A stretch of DNA of 64,000 bases, taken from contig NZ_JTAM01000008.1 in the NCBI RefSeq assembly GCF_000812565.1, forward strand, positions 1 through 64,000, in the 5' to 3' direction. This stretch comes from Flammeovirga sp. OC4. GTDB taxonomy: Bacteria > Bacteroidota > Bacteroidia > Cytophagales > Flammeovirgaceae. Positions 26,091-34,364 of the stretch are shown here, piece by piece. Position numbers and translations under genes: made by a program. Within the stretch, counting starts at the first letter, position 1; each line of letters starts with the position of its first letter. A model generated the notes under the pieces. It was not told the DNA's origin and ran no database searches. It saw nothing but the letters and a program-made list of their open reading frames with translations.

Positions 26091-26759
26091 TTAAAAGTCT
26101 GTCAAAGCGAAGGAAATTATGTTGGCTCCCATCTGAAGTGCTTTTAATCTTACTTCTTCGGGGTCATTGTGAATGGATTCATCCTCCCAGCCGTTTCCTA
26201 AATCAGATTCATAACTGTAGAAACAAACGAGTCTTCCTTCATATAAAATACCAAAACCTTGTGCAGGTTTTCCATCATGTTCATGGATTTTAGGAAGGCC
26301 ATCAGGAAAACTGAATGTTTGATGATAAATAGGGTGATCAAAAGGTATTTCAATGAAATCGAGATCAGGGAAAACCTTTTTCATCTCCAATCGGATAAAT
26401 TTATCTAACCCATAGTTGTCATCGATATGTAAAAAACCACCACTAACAAGGTAACTTCTTAAGTTATCAACGTCAGAGTCAGAAAATACAACATTGCCGT
26501 GGCCCGTTAGGTAAATATAGCTGAAATCAAATAGTTCAGGGCTTCCAATTTCAACAATCTCGTCATCGACATCAATGCTTGTACCTAAGTTGTCGTTGCA
26601 GAATTCAGCAAGATTTGGTAAAGCTGTTTTGTTGGCATACCAGTCACCTCCTCCTGTATATTTCACTTTTGCAATTTTGAGTGAAAATTTACTATGGCCT
26701 TGTGAAAGGGCTAAAAAGGGAACAATTAGGAAAAGTATAAATGTGATAGTTCTTTTCAT
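26091..26759 (-). CDS. DUF4159 family secreted protein
   Basis: This is a 222-residue exported protein with a signal peptide (about 1-19, ending ALSQ). The rest matches the DUF4159 pattern common in Bacteroidota: a YTGGGDWYANKTALPNL start, a strand ending YLTGHGNV, a GGFLHIDDNYG loop and a final PHDP-like IHNDPEEVRL. The fold resembles the ThuA/glutamine-amidotransferase-like class, but no function has been proven. It lies between rsmE and the acyl-CoA reductase gene, all on the minus strand, with gaps of 68 to 93 bases. Start at ATG 26759 is set by the signal peptide. Confidence 0.85.
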   Translation of the reverse strand: MKRTITFILFLIVPFLALSQGHSKFSLKIAKVKYTGGGDWYANKTALPNLAEFCNDNLGTSIDVDDEIVEIGSPELFDFSYIYLTGHGNVVFSDSDVDNLRSYLVSGGFLHIDDNYGLDKFIRLEMKKVFPDLDFIEIPFDHPIYHQTFSFPDGLPKIHEHDGKPAQGFGILYEGRLVCFYSYESDLGNGWEDESIHNDPEEVRLKALQMGANIISFALTDF

Positions 26760-26852
26760 CAGGATTGGTTCGTTATCTTAAAGTTATGATGCTTTGTTTT
26801 TATTACTAAAATGGATTCAGTTCACCTTAGTATATACAATATAATAAATCTT

Positions 26853-27557
26853 TTATTTCAAATCGACCATATTTAAAATTTGAGCAGTAACAATTCCTGC
26901 TGTCTCAGTTCGTAGCCTTTCTTTTCCTAAACTAACCCATTCAAAACCGTTTTCTTTAGCTTGTTCAGCTTCTTCCTCACTAAAACCTCCTTCAGGTCCC
27001 ACTAAAACGAAGATGTTTTGATCTTTATTAATCTTTTGGAATAAATTTTCAGTACTATCTGTAGGGACGTAAGCGATAAACTTTTGGTCTGACTCAATAT
27101 TTATCACCTCTTTGAAATTAGGAACTATAGACAATTCTGGAGACCAAAACTTTCTTGATTGTTTCATGGCTGAAACAGCAATTCTTTCTAAACGGTCAAG
27201 TTTTAATTGTTTTCTTTCTGAATGTTTCGAATAGAAGAATGTAATTTTTCCAACACCAATTTCTATCGCTTTTTCTAAAAAGAATTCAATTCTATCCATG
27301 TTTTTAGTAGGAGCGATACCTATATGTATATGTGATGCCGTGGCAGGTAAAGATTCTATGTTGTCGACTTTAACCTTACACTTCTTTTGATGAGCATCAA
27401 TGATCGTACATGTATATCTATTTCCCTTGCCATCCATTAAATGTAGTTGCTCTGAATTTTGCATTCGTAACACCCTTACAATATGTTTACTGTCTTCGGG
27501 AGATAATGTAACTTCGTTTTGATCAGGATTTATATCATTATGATAAAAAAGTCTCAT
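26853..27557 (-). CDS. rsmE: 16S rRNA (uracil-1498-N3)-methyltransferase RsmE
   Basis: This SPOUT-class enzyme methylates U1498 of 16S rRNA using S-adenosylmethionine. An N-terminal PUA-like domain (about 1-70, with DSKHIVRVLRM) is followed by the SPOUT domain. Its trefoil-knot motifs are visible: GPEGGFSEEE near residue 180 and LGKERLRTETA near 208. The KxxEIGV and SERKQ stretches in the middle are also typical. At 234 residues it has the family length. It is divergent from the DUF177-rpmF cluster, with a 143-base shared promoter region. Confidence 0.95.
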   Translation of the reverse strand: MRLFYHNDINPDQNEVTLSPEDSKHIVRVLRMQNSEQLHLMDGKGNRYTCTIIDAHQKKCKVKVDNIESLPATASHIHIGIAPTKNMDRIEFFLEKAIEIGVGKITFFYSKHSERKQLKLDRLERIAVSAMKQSRKFWSPELSIVPNFKEVINIESDQKFIAYVPTDSTENLFQKINKDQNIFVLVGPEGGFSEEEAEQAKENGFEWVSLGKERLRTETAGIVTAQILNMVDLK

Positions 27558-27678
27558 AAATCGTTAGGGATAGGTTGTGTTTTTCTTAATTCTGAGCAAA
27601 AATACACGACATTTACCTTTATTTTTTATTTTTCTTGATTATTTCTTTAAAATACTTTCTTAGTATGAATTGATTTTG

Positions 27679-27686
27679 TAATTTTG
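27679..27686 (+). promoter_or_regulatory. -7 element TAATTTTG for the DUF177-rpmF operon
   Basis: This matches TAnnTTTG 15 bases before the GTG at 27701. The leader would be only about 8 bases, which is in line with the absence of an upstream in-frame ATG. Confidence 0.45.
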
Positions 27687-27700
27687 CAAGCCAAATCACA

Positions 27701-28246
27701 GTGAAGGTGAAGAAGAAAAATGCATATACAATAGGAATTGGAGGTTTAAAAAATGGTAAACACCAATTCGAGATCGAGTTAACATCACAACTTTTAGAAA
27801 TATTTGAATCTGAATTGATGGAAAATATAACTGGAAGCGTGATATTGCAACTTGTTAAGAGTGAAACACAGATCGACGTAGATCTAACTCTTAATGCAAA
27901 AGTGGTGTTATTAAGTGATAGGAGCTTAAGAGAATATGATTATCAGCTTGAGGAAACTCAAAAGATATATTTTAAATTCTCAGATAAGTTTGAAATGTTG
28001 GAAGATGATTTATTTAAAATACCTTTCAATGAGTCAGATTTAGATTTCGCTCAGATAATCTATGATTTAATAGCAGTGTCCTTACCTTCGAAGCGTTTAC
28101 ATCCAGAGGAGGATGAAGATGATGAATTATTTTATTCATCATATGGAGAAGAGGAGTATGACGAAGAAAGTGAGGAGGAAATCAATGAGGAAGAAGAAGG
28201 GAAACCAACTGACCCTCGTTGGGATATTTTGAAAAAACTCAAATGA
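27701..28246 (+). CDS. DUF177 (YceD-like) protein
   Basis: This 181-residue cytoplasmic protein belongs to the DUF177/YceD family, which almost always precedes rpmF and in plants and bacteria is tied to 23S rRNA accumulation. The N-terminal two thirds form the conserved mixed domain; the usual paired-Cys motif of some members is absent. The last 40 residues are very acidic (runs of Asp/Glu), ending KPTDPRWDILKKL, the typical tail of Bacteroidota members. GTG 27701 is the only reasonable start: no in-frame ATG precedes the conserved beginning and a promoter element lies just upstream. It is followed 20 bases later by rpmF. Confidence 0.88.
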   Translation: MKVKKKNAYTIGIGGLKNGKHQFEIELTSQLLEIFESELMENITGSVILQLVKSETQIDVDLTLNAKVVLLSDRSLREYDYQLEETQKIYFKFSDKFEMLEDDLFKIPFNESDLDFAQIIYDLIAVSLPSKRLHPEEDEDDELFYSSYGEEEYDEESEEEINEEEEGKPTDPRWDILKKLK

Positions 28247-28266
28247 TATATATTTAAGAATTAAAA

Positions 28267-28473
28267 ATGGCACATCCTAAGTCGAGAATTTCGAAAGCTT
28301 CGAGAGGTAAGCGTAGAACGCACCTTAAGATGGATAAACCTACAATCTCTTTTTGCCAATCTACTGGTGAAGCACACGTAAGACACCGTGCTTTCTGGTC
28401 AGACGGTAAAATGTACTATCGTGGCCAAGTGGTTATCGATAACTCTGTAGATGTAGACGAAACTGCTGAGTAG
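28267..28473 (+). CDS. rpmF: 50S ribosomal protein L32
   Basis: This 68-residue protein has the L32 signature: MAHPKSRISKASRGKRRTH at the start, then a short beta region with SFCQSTGEAHVRHRAF. It has a single Cys, so it is the form without the four-Cys zinc ribbon, as often seen in this part of the Bacteroidota. It belongs to the large ribosomal subunit. It sits 20 bases after the DUF177 gene, and a strong terminator follows, so fabH probably also has its own promoter. Confidence 0.97.
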   Translation: MAHPKSRISKASRGKRRTHLKMDKPTISFCQSTGEAHVRHRAFWSDGKMYYRGQVVIDNSVDVDETAE

Positions 28474-28492
28474 TTTTAAACTACACAGAATC

Positions 28493-28526
28493 AAGCCAAT
28501 CCTAAAAACAGGATTGGCTTTTTTTT
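28493..28526 (+). terminator. terminator after rpmF
   Basis: AAGCCAATCC (28493-28502) pairs with GGATTGGCTT (28511-28520) over an 8-base loop, followed by T6. Confidence 0.9.
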
Positions 28527-28556
28527 ATACTTTATATGGATTTTAAAAGAGTTGAT

Positions 28557-28565
28557 TATCTTTGC
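28557..28565 (+). promoter_or_regulatory. -7 element TATCTTTGC for fabH
   Basis: This matches TAnnTTTG, 65 bases before the fabH ATG and just past the rpmF terminator. It gives fabH a promoter of its own. Confidence 0.5.
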
Positions 28566-28629
28566 TTTTTGAAATTTGATTTTGACGAAAAGTTAAAGCC
28601 AAAAAAAGAAAAGAAATACCAATATTACT

Positions 28630-29616
28630 ATGGCATTAAAAGCAGCAATTAAAGGAGTTGGAGGATACGTCCCTGACTATGTTCTTACCAATCAAGAACT
28701 GGAAACAATGGTTGATACAAATGATCAATGGATTCTTGAGAGGACGGGCATATCTGAAAGGCGTATACTTAAGGGCGAGAATATGGGTACTTCGTATTTA
28801 GGTATTCAAGCAGTCAAACAGTTACTAGAAAAAACAAATACTAACCCTGAGGATATTGACCTAATTATTTGTGCAACTGTAACGCCTGACATGTTCTTCC
28901 CAGCAACTGCTAACATTATTGCTAAAGGAGTGGGAGCTTCCAATTCTTTTAGTTACGACATCGGTGCGGCTTGTTCTGGTTTTTTATATGCTCTTAGCAC
29001 AGGTGCTCAATTTATTGAGACTGGTAAATATAAAAAAGTAGTTATTGTTGGTGCTGATAAAATGTCAAGTATTGTAGACTACACTGACCGTACTACTTGC
29101 GTTCTTTTTGGTGATGGTGCAGGAGCAGTATTGCTTGAGCCAACAGAAGAAGAAGAGGGTGTAATGGACTTTGTCTTAAAAAGTGATGGTGTAGGTGAAG
29201 AATACTTGAATATGAAAGCAGGTGGTTCAAGAATGCCATCATCTCATGAGACCGTTGATCAACGTTTGCACTACATCTATCAAGCAGGAATGCATGTATT
29301 CAAGTATGCAGTAGTTTCAATGGCAGATGCAGCAGCTGAAATCATGGAAAGAAATAGTTTAAGTGGTGACGACGTTGCTTACTTAGTTCCTCATCAAGCT
29401 AACAAAAGAATTATTGATGCCACTGCAAAACGTATGAACGTGGGAGAAGATAAGGTAATGATGAACATCCATAAATACGGAAATACTACCGCTGCAACGA
29501 TTCCTTTATGTCTTATGGATTATGAAAATAAGTTAAAAAAAGGAGATAATCTTGTCTTAGCAGCCTTTGGAGGTGGATTTACGTGGGGTTCAGCTTACAT
29601 TAAGTGGGCATACTAA
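28630..29616 (+). CDS. fabH: 3-oxoacyl-ACP synthase III (KAS III)
   Basis: This enzyme starts fatty-acid synthesis by condensing acetyl-CoA with malonyl-ACP. The full catalytic triad is present: C115 in GAACSGF, H255 in VPHQANKRI and N285 in KYGNTTAA. The GDGAGAVLL strand and the final [11 protein letters not shown] loop are also typical. Length (328 residues) is normal. It lies between rpmF and efp and upstream of accB-accC, which make its malonyl-CoA, so the neighbourhood covers the first steps of lipid synthesis. The thiolase fold forms a dimer in the cytoplasm. Confidence 0.97.
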   Translation: MALKAAIKGVGGYVPDYVLTNQELETMVDTNDQWILERTGISERRILKGENMGTSYLGIQAVKQLLEKTNTNPEDIDLIICATVTPDMFFPATANIIAKGVGASNSFSYDIGAACSGFLYALSTGAQFIETGKYKKVVIVGADKMSSIVDYTDRTTCVLFGDGAGAVLLEPTEEEEGVMDFVLKSDGVGEEYLNMKAGGSRMPSSHETVDQRLHYIYQAGMHVFKYAVVSMADAAAEIMERNSLSGDDVAYLVPHQANKRIIDATAKRMNVGEDKVMMNIHKYGNTTAATIPLCLMDYENKLKKGDNLVLAAFGGGFTWGSAYIKWAY

Positions 29617-29626
29617 TAAATTTTTT

Positions 29627-29634
29627 TATTTTTG
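29627..29634 (+). promoter_or_regulatory. -7 element TATTTTTG for efp
   Basis: This exact TAnnTTTG match lies 64 bases before the efp ATG and 11 bases after the fabH stop codon. Confidence 0.45.
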
Positions 29635-29697
29635 TGGTTGGAAATTTTTTTGCCCGCCAATTTTAAGTTATTAGAAATAGAATAAAAAGTATATATA

Positions 29698-30264
29698 ATG
29701 GCATCTACAGCTGATTTTAAAAACGGTTTATGTATTGAATTCAATAATGATATTTTTCAAATCATCGAATTCCAACATGTAAAGCCAGGTAAAGGTCCTG
29801 CATTTGTTCGTACTAAACTAAAAAGTATACGTACAGGAAAAGTGATTGATAATACTTTTACTGCAGGTCATAAAGTAACAACAGCCCGTATTGAAAGAAG
29901 ACAACATCAGTATTCTTATGCAGATGATATGGGATTCCATTTTATGGATACAACTACTTGGGAAGAGGTAGCATTACCTGCAGAACAAGTACCAAACAAT
30001 GATTTGCTACAAGATGGAATGAATGTTGATATTCTTTTCCATGCAGAAGTAGAAGAAGTCGTTGGTTGTGAACTAGCTCAATTTGTTGAGTTAGAGGTTA
30101 CTTATACAGAGCCAGGTATCAAAGGTGATACTGCTACAAACACATTGAAGCCAGCAACTGTTGAAACAGGTGCGAACATTATGGTTCCTTTGTTTGTGAA
30201 TCAAGGCGATGTTATCAAAGTAAATACAACGGATCGTTCTTACTCAGAACGCGTTAAAAAATAA
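29698..30264 (+). CDS. efp: translation elongation factor P
   Basis: EF-P relieves ribosome stalling at polyproline stretches. The 188-residue protein has the KOW-like N-terminal domain and two OB-type domains. The loop that reaches the peptidyl-transferase centre reads KPGKGPAF, with K32 at the position that is modified in many bacteria. No modification enzyme (EpmA/EpmB or other) is encoded in this window, so the modification state is unknown. The C-terminal signature PLFVNQGDVIKV is present. It lies between fabH and accB in the same direction, a common arrangement in Bacteroidota. Confidence 0.97.
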   Translation: MASTADFKNGLCIEFNNDIFQIIEFQHVKPGKGPAFVRTKLKSIRTGKVIDNTFTAGHKVTTARIERRQHQYSYADDMGFHFMDTTTWEEVALPAEQVPNNDLLQDGMNVDILFHAEVEEVVGCELAQFVELEVTYTEPGIKGDTATNTLKPATVETGANIMVPLFVNQGDVIKVNTTDRSYSERVKK

Positions 30265-30342
30265 TTTTTTAGTATTTAATCGAATAGGTTTGAGAGAAGG
30301 TTATTTCTTATGCCTTCTCTCAAACACACACACTATCACATT

Positions 30343-30861
30343 ATGAAAGCACCAGAGGTAAAAGATCTGATCAGCTTTATTGCAGGTTCAGGCTTGCAAG
30401 AAGTAAATGTAGAAACTGCAGAAATCAAACTTCACGTTAAACGCAATGTTGATGCTTCAGCACCAGCTATTGCTCCTGCAGCACCAGTATTAGCAGCGGC
30501 TCCAGTTGCTCCTTTAGCAGCAGCTCCAGCTCCATCAGCTGAGTTACCAGCTTCAGCTCCAGCAGCAGAGGCAGCACCAGTAGCAGAAGCTCCAGCGGCA
30601 CCAGCAGCAGATACTTCTAACTACATTGAAATCAAATCTCCAATGATCGGTACATTCTATACTGCTCCGAACCCAGAGTCGGATATGTTCGTGAATGTAG
30701 GTGATTCTGTAAAGAAAGGCGACGTTGTTTGTATTATCGAAGCAATGAAACTTTTCAACGAGATTGAATCTGAGGTTTCAGGTAAAATCGTTAAGATTTT
30801 AGTGGACAACATGTCACCAGTAGAATACGATCAACCATTATTCTTAGTAGATCCATCTTAA
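30343..30861 (+). CDS. accB: acetyl-CoA carboxylase biotin carboxyl carrier protein
   Basis: This small subunit carries biotin between the carboxylase and the carboxyltransferase. A conserved N-terminal helix ([15 protein letters not shown]) is followed by an Ala/Pro-rich linker (about 45-95), then the biotinyl domain with EAMKLF and the biotin-accepting Lys at K136 of 173. The start at ATG 30343 matches the family beginning. An in-frame ATG at 30310 would add 11 residues of no known match. accC follows 51 bases downstream. The flexible linker lets the biotin arm swing between active sites. Confidence 0.95.
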   Translation: MKAPEVKDLISFIAGSGLQEVNVETAEIKLHVKRNVDASAPAIAPAAPVLAAAPVAPLAAAPAPSAELPASAPAAEAAPVAEAPAAPAADTSNYIEIKSPMIGTFYTAPNPESDMFVNVGDSVKKGDVVCIIEAMKLFNEIESEVSGKIVKILVDNMSPVEYDQPLFLVDPS

Positions 30862-30912
30862 TTATTAGTTCGATCAACTAATACTTATTATTAACCAAAC
30901 TAAGAAGGTATC

Positions 30913-32256
30913 GTGTTTAAAAAAATACTTATAGCGAATAGAGGTGAAATTGCATTACGTGTGATCCGTACTTGTGCTGAGATGGGGATCAAAACAGTAG
31001 CAGTTTACTCTACAGCTGACAAAGACAGTCTGCACGTTCGTTTTGCAGATGAAGCTGTATGTATTGGTCCTGCACCAAGTACAGATTCTTACTTAAGCAT
31101 TCCTAATATCATGGCGGCAGCAGAAATCACAAATTGTGATGCTATCCACCCAGGTTATGGATTCTTATCTGAAAATGCACAGTTCTCTGCAATTTGTGCT
31201 GAAAATAATATCAAATTCATTGGAGCATCAGCTGACATGATCAACCGTATGGGTGATAAAGCGACAGCAAAAGCTACAATGAAAGAAGCAGGTGTTCCTA
31301 CAATTCCAGGTTCAGAGGGTCTTTTAGACTCAGTAGAGCAAGGTTTGGAAATCGCTGCAAAAATCAAATACCCAGTTATCTTAAAAGCTACAGCAGGTGG
31401 TGGCGGTCGTGGTATGCGTATCGTGAACGGTCCTGATGAGTTCCAAAAAGCATGGGATTCTGCTCGTCAAGAGTCTGCAGCTGCATTTGGTAATGACGGG
31501 ATGTACCTTGAAAAATTCGTTGTTGAACCTCGTCACGTTGAGATTCAAATTATTGGCGATAGCTACGGAAGTGCATGTCACTTGTCAGAAAGAGACTGTT
31601 CAATCCAAAGACGTCACCAAAAATTAACAGAGGAAGTTCCTTCTCCAGCTTTATCTCCTGAATTGAGAGAAAAGATGGGTCAAGCAGCAATTGCTGGTGC
31701 TGAGAAAATTAGCTACGAAGGTGCAGGTACTGTAGAATTCCTAGTGGACAAATACGGTGATTTCTATTTCATGGAAATGAACACTCGTATTCAGGTTGAA
31801 CACCCTGTAACGGAGCAAGTAACTGGATTCGACTTAATCAGAGAGCAAATTAAAGTAGCTGCTGGTGAGAAGATTTCTGGTAAAAACTATACGCCACAAG
31901 CACACTCAATCGAGTGTAGAATCAATGCTGAAGATCCAGCAGCTGATTTTAGACCATCACCAGGTAAGATTACAAATCTTCACGTACCAGGTGGTCCAGG
32001 TGTAAGAGTTGATACTCACGTTTATTCTGGGTACTCGATTCCTCCAAACTACGATTCAATGATTGCGAAATTGATTGTTACAGCTGAAACAAGAGAGGAA
32101 GCAATTAAGAGAATGAAGAGAGCTCTTCAAGAGTTTATCATTGAGGGAATCAAAACTACAATTCCTTTCCATTTAAGATTAATGGATAATGAAGTTTACC
32201 AATCAGGTGATTTCAATACAGGATTTATGGATGAATTTACTTACGAAACTCTATAA
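30913..32256 (+). CDS. accC: acetyl-CoA carboxylase biotin carboxylase subunit
   Basis: This ATP-grasp enzyme carboxylates the biotin on AccB with bicarbonate. Supporting features are the [16 protein letters not shown] start, the [10 protein letters not shown] motif, the glycine-rich ATP loop [12 protein letters not shown] near residue 160, the [16 protein letters not shown] catalytic block near 287-302 and the [13 protein letters not shown] stretch. At 447 residues it is full length. The start is GTG 30913, since the conserved N-terminus begins exactly there and no in-frame ATG is near. It ends the DUF177-accC cluster and is followed by a strong terminator. The carboxyltransferase genes are not in this window. 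Confidence 0.97.
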   Translation: MFKKILIANRGEIALRVIRTCAEMGIKTVAVYSTADKDSLHVRFADEAVCIGPAPSTDSYLSIPNIMAAAEITNCDAIHPGYGFLSENAQFSAICAENNIKFIGASADMINRMGDKATAKATMKEAGVPTIPGSEGLLDSVEQGLEIAAKIKYPVILKATAGGGGRGMRIVNGPDEFQKAWDSARQESAAAFGNDGMYLEKFVVEPRHVEIQIIGDSYGSACHLSERDCSIQRRHQKLTEEVPSPALSPELREKMGQAAIAGAEKISYEGAGTVEFLVDKYGDFYFMEMNTRIQVEHPVTEQVTGFDLIREQIKVAAGEKISGKNYTPQAHSIECRINAEDPAADFRPSPGKITNLHVPGGPGVRVDTHVYSGYSIPPNYDSMIAKLIVTAETREEAIKRMKRALQEFIIEGIKTTIPFHLRLMDNEVYQSGDFNTGFMDEFTYETL

Positions 32257-32289
32257 TAGGGTAGCGTAAATAATATATATCATGATTAA

Positions 32290-32316
32290 GGGAGTCAGAA
32301 ATGACTCCCTTTTTTT
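32290..32316 (+). terminator. terminator after accC
   Basis: GGGAGTCA (32290-32297) and TGACTCCC (32302-32309) close a GAAA tetraloop and run into T7. Confidence 0.92.
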
Positions 32317-32529
32317 GTTTATTCATATTGTTAGATATTAATCTAATAGTTCAAATTTAGATCTTCATAACCAAATTAATTTATTTCAAATCAACTTTAA
32401 TGGAGTTTCAATTTTCATAAATAGGAGGCTTCAATTATTACTAGTATAAATTTATATGTTGAAGTAAATATCTTATGATATGTGTTATATTCATTATATA
32501 ATTTATAAATCGGTTAAATAAATAATCAT

Positions 32530-32537
32530 TATATTTG
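32530..32537 (+). promoter_or_regulatory. -7 element TATATTTG for the recombinase
   Basis: This exact match to TAnnTTTG lies 45 bases before TTG 32582 and about 99 before ATG 32636. It makes the recombinase a separate transcript after the accC terminator. Confidence 0.5.
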
Positions 32538-32581
32538 TATAACTGTATAATGTAATTTATAAAATTTAAATATTTATTCAA

Positions 32582-33865
32582 TTGAATAATAAAATAATTA
32601 CAAAAACAACTTCTCTGGCGTTGGATAATGAAGGAATGCCCATTGATTTTTTATTGAAAGGGTATAGATCATATCTTTTAGAGGGAGGGAATTCTGATAA
32701 GAAAGCTTTAAATACTGTTTCTAAGGCAATTACACAGATGAATTACTTCTTGAAGTTTATTGTTGAATTTCGGAATGGATTATTAACAAAGGCTAGTTTT
32801 AATTATTACACGGCTTATTTACAGAAACAAATTGAAATAGGAGTGCTTACTACTTCTCAAAAAGCATTAAGGAGAATGTATGGAAGACGAATAAATTTAG
32901 AGGTAGAGAAAGAGGGATACTTGGTCTGGCTTTATGAAAATAATTTTAATAAAGTAATTGAAAATAAAAATGAGTCGTTATTACAAAATGAATGGTCGAA
33001 AGGATTTGAAGATTGGCTCGCTTTAAATTCAAAACTAACGAGGAAGACCCATTATGGAAAAACGCTATCTAATATTGTCGGTTTATATTTGGAATGGCTT
33101 AATTCTTCTACCTATTCCAACATTTCAGCTTTATCCGTAAATAAATTTTTAAGAGAACAGGCACATTTAAAAATATCAACCCTGAATTTATACTTAAAAG
33201 CGATTAAACGCTTTGCAACGTATTATGAACATACTTCTAGCGATGAAAATAGACATAAAATCGCATTAGAAATCAATAGTTTAAAGAAGTTTGAGGATTC
33301 TCTACAATCGGTGAATCGTATTGGTCTTTCTAATGAACAAATCAAAGTATTATTTAACAAGGCTAATCAGAAACAACAATTAATACTTCATCTTGGTGTT
33401 AGTATGGGGTTAAGGGGAAGTTCTATGTTAAATTTAAAAGTAGCTGATATAAATTTTGAAACGAAAAGAATGGAAGTGTGGTTAAAAGGCAAAAATAACA
33501 CGATGACCTTGCCTATTCCGCCAGAAGTATATCATTTTTTATTGGAATTTGTAGAAACGAATCAATTAGAAAGGCAAGATGCTTTATTGGGGTATAAGAA
33601 CAACAATATAAGTAGTTTATCTAAATATTTTTCGGACTTCTTGTACCAATGTGACCTGAAGGAGGTGGTAAAGGAAGGGGAATTGTATTCAATAAGCCTG
33701 CATAATTTAAGACACACATTTGCTTATAATTCATTAGAAAAATTTGGATTATTGACTACATCAAGGCTTTTAGGACATGCAACGACCCAAATTACAGAGC
33801 AGCATTATTTACAAGATAAATCAAGGGATTTACTAAACTCTATTTATGATTCCTCAGAATATTAA
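32582..33865 (+). CDS. lone tyrosine recombinase/integrase
   Basis: This 427-residue site-specific recombinase has a SAM-like core-binding domain (about 110-235) after an extended N-terminal domain (about 20-105), and a catalytic domain (about 255-420). All catalytic residues are present: R278 (MGLRGSS), K302 or K304 in the beta-turn, H374-x-x-R377 in HNLRHT, H399 in GHATT and the nucleophile Y409. It is therefore probably active. No phage, transfer or cargo genes, excisionase or attachment repeats are seen on either side, so it stands alone between accC and a DUF2147 gene. The start is uncertain: TTG 32582 has the better promoter distance, while ATG 32636 would still keep the N-terminal domain. 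Chromosome-dimer XerC/D proteins are shorter, about 300 residues, so that role is unlikely. Confidence 0.85.
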   Translation: MNNKIITKTTSLALDNEGMPIDFLLKGYRSYLLEGGNSDKKALNTVSKAITQMNYFLKFIVEFRNGLLTKASFNYYTAYLQKQIEIGVLTTSQKALRRMYGRRINLEVEKEGYLVWLYENNFNKVIENKNESLLQNEWSKGFEDWLALNSKLTRKTHYGKTLSNIVGLYLEWLNSSTYSNISALSVNKFLREQAHLKISTLNLYLKAIKRFATYYEHTSSDENRHKIALEINSLKKFEDSLQSVNRIGLSNEQIKVLFNKANQKQQLILHLGVSMGLRGSSMLNLKVADINFETKRMEVWLKGKNNTMTLPIPPEVYHFLLEFVETNQLERQDALLGYKNNNISSLSKYFSDFLYQCDLKEVVKEGELYSISLHNLRHTFAYNSLEKFGLLTTSRLLGHATTQITEQHYLQDKSRDLLNSIYDSSEY

Positions 33866-33870
33866 AAAAC

Positions 33871-33908
33871 AAAAAGGTGTCCTTTAACATTGAAAAGACA
33901 CCTTTTGA
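33871..33908. terminator. bidirectional terminator between recombinase and DUF2147 gene
   Basis: AAAAGGTGTC (33872-33881) pairs with GACACCTTTT (33897-33906). There are three further inner pairs past one mismatch. It lies between convergent genes. Confidence 0.8.
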
Positions 33909-33928
33909 AGTATTGATCAAGAATAGAT

Positions 33929-34348
33929 TTATTCTACTCTTAACCAAGTTTGTGTTTTATACATAAAACCAATATATCCACGGACTTGAAGTTTTCCATC
34001 TTCAACCCAGATTTTCCCATCATAGACTTTACCGTTTTCAGGCTTGAGAATTTCACCGTCAATCCAACGGTCCCCATCTTTTTCCATTCCCCAGATAATT
34101 TCCATCCCTAATACAGGTTTGTTTTTCTTATCGCCAGGACAATTGTCACACAAAGTATCTTCAGGATCCATCAAAAGTTTAGTGATTTTTCCATGCATTT
34201 TATCGCCCACCTTGTAAATTTCTACATAAGCTTTTGCTTCGTTAGTTTCATCATCGATTGTTTTCCATACGCCGAAAGCAGATGTTTCTTGAGCAAATAG
34301 AGGAGAGGATGAAAAAATAAGGAATACAAAAAATAATAGTTTCTTCAT
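33929..34348 (-). CDS. DUF2147 family secreted protein
   Basis: This 139-residue exported protein has a signal peptide (about 1-19, ending FAQ). The mature part matches DUF2147: GVWKTIDDETNEAKAYVEIY at the start, a DTLCDNCPGDKKNKP loop with two Cys that may bind metal or form a disulphide, and a lipocalin-like run of beta strands ending YIGFMYKTQTWLRV. The fold is thought to be a small beta-barrel. Its function is not established. It follows a TolC-family gene by 16 bases and probably shares its transcript. The downstream terminator is shared with the recombinase. Confidence 0.88.
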   Translation of the reverse strand: MKKLLFFVFLIFSSSPLFAQETSAFGVWKTIDDETNEAKAYVEIYKVGDKMHGKITKLLMDPEDTLCDNCPGDKKNKPVLGMEIIWGMEKDGDRWIDGEILKPENGKVYDGKIWVEDGKLQVRGYIGFMYKTQTWLRVE

Positions 34349-34364
34349 TTGATTAAAATTAATT

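Noticed and set aside
32582-33865. Integrase of a genomic island bounded by the tRNA-Met gene
   Set aside because: The tRNA is 22 kb away with core metabolic genes between, and no copy of the tRNA 3' end is seen beside the recombinase.
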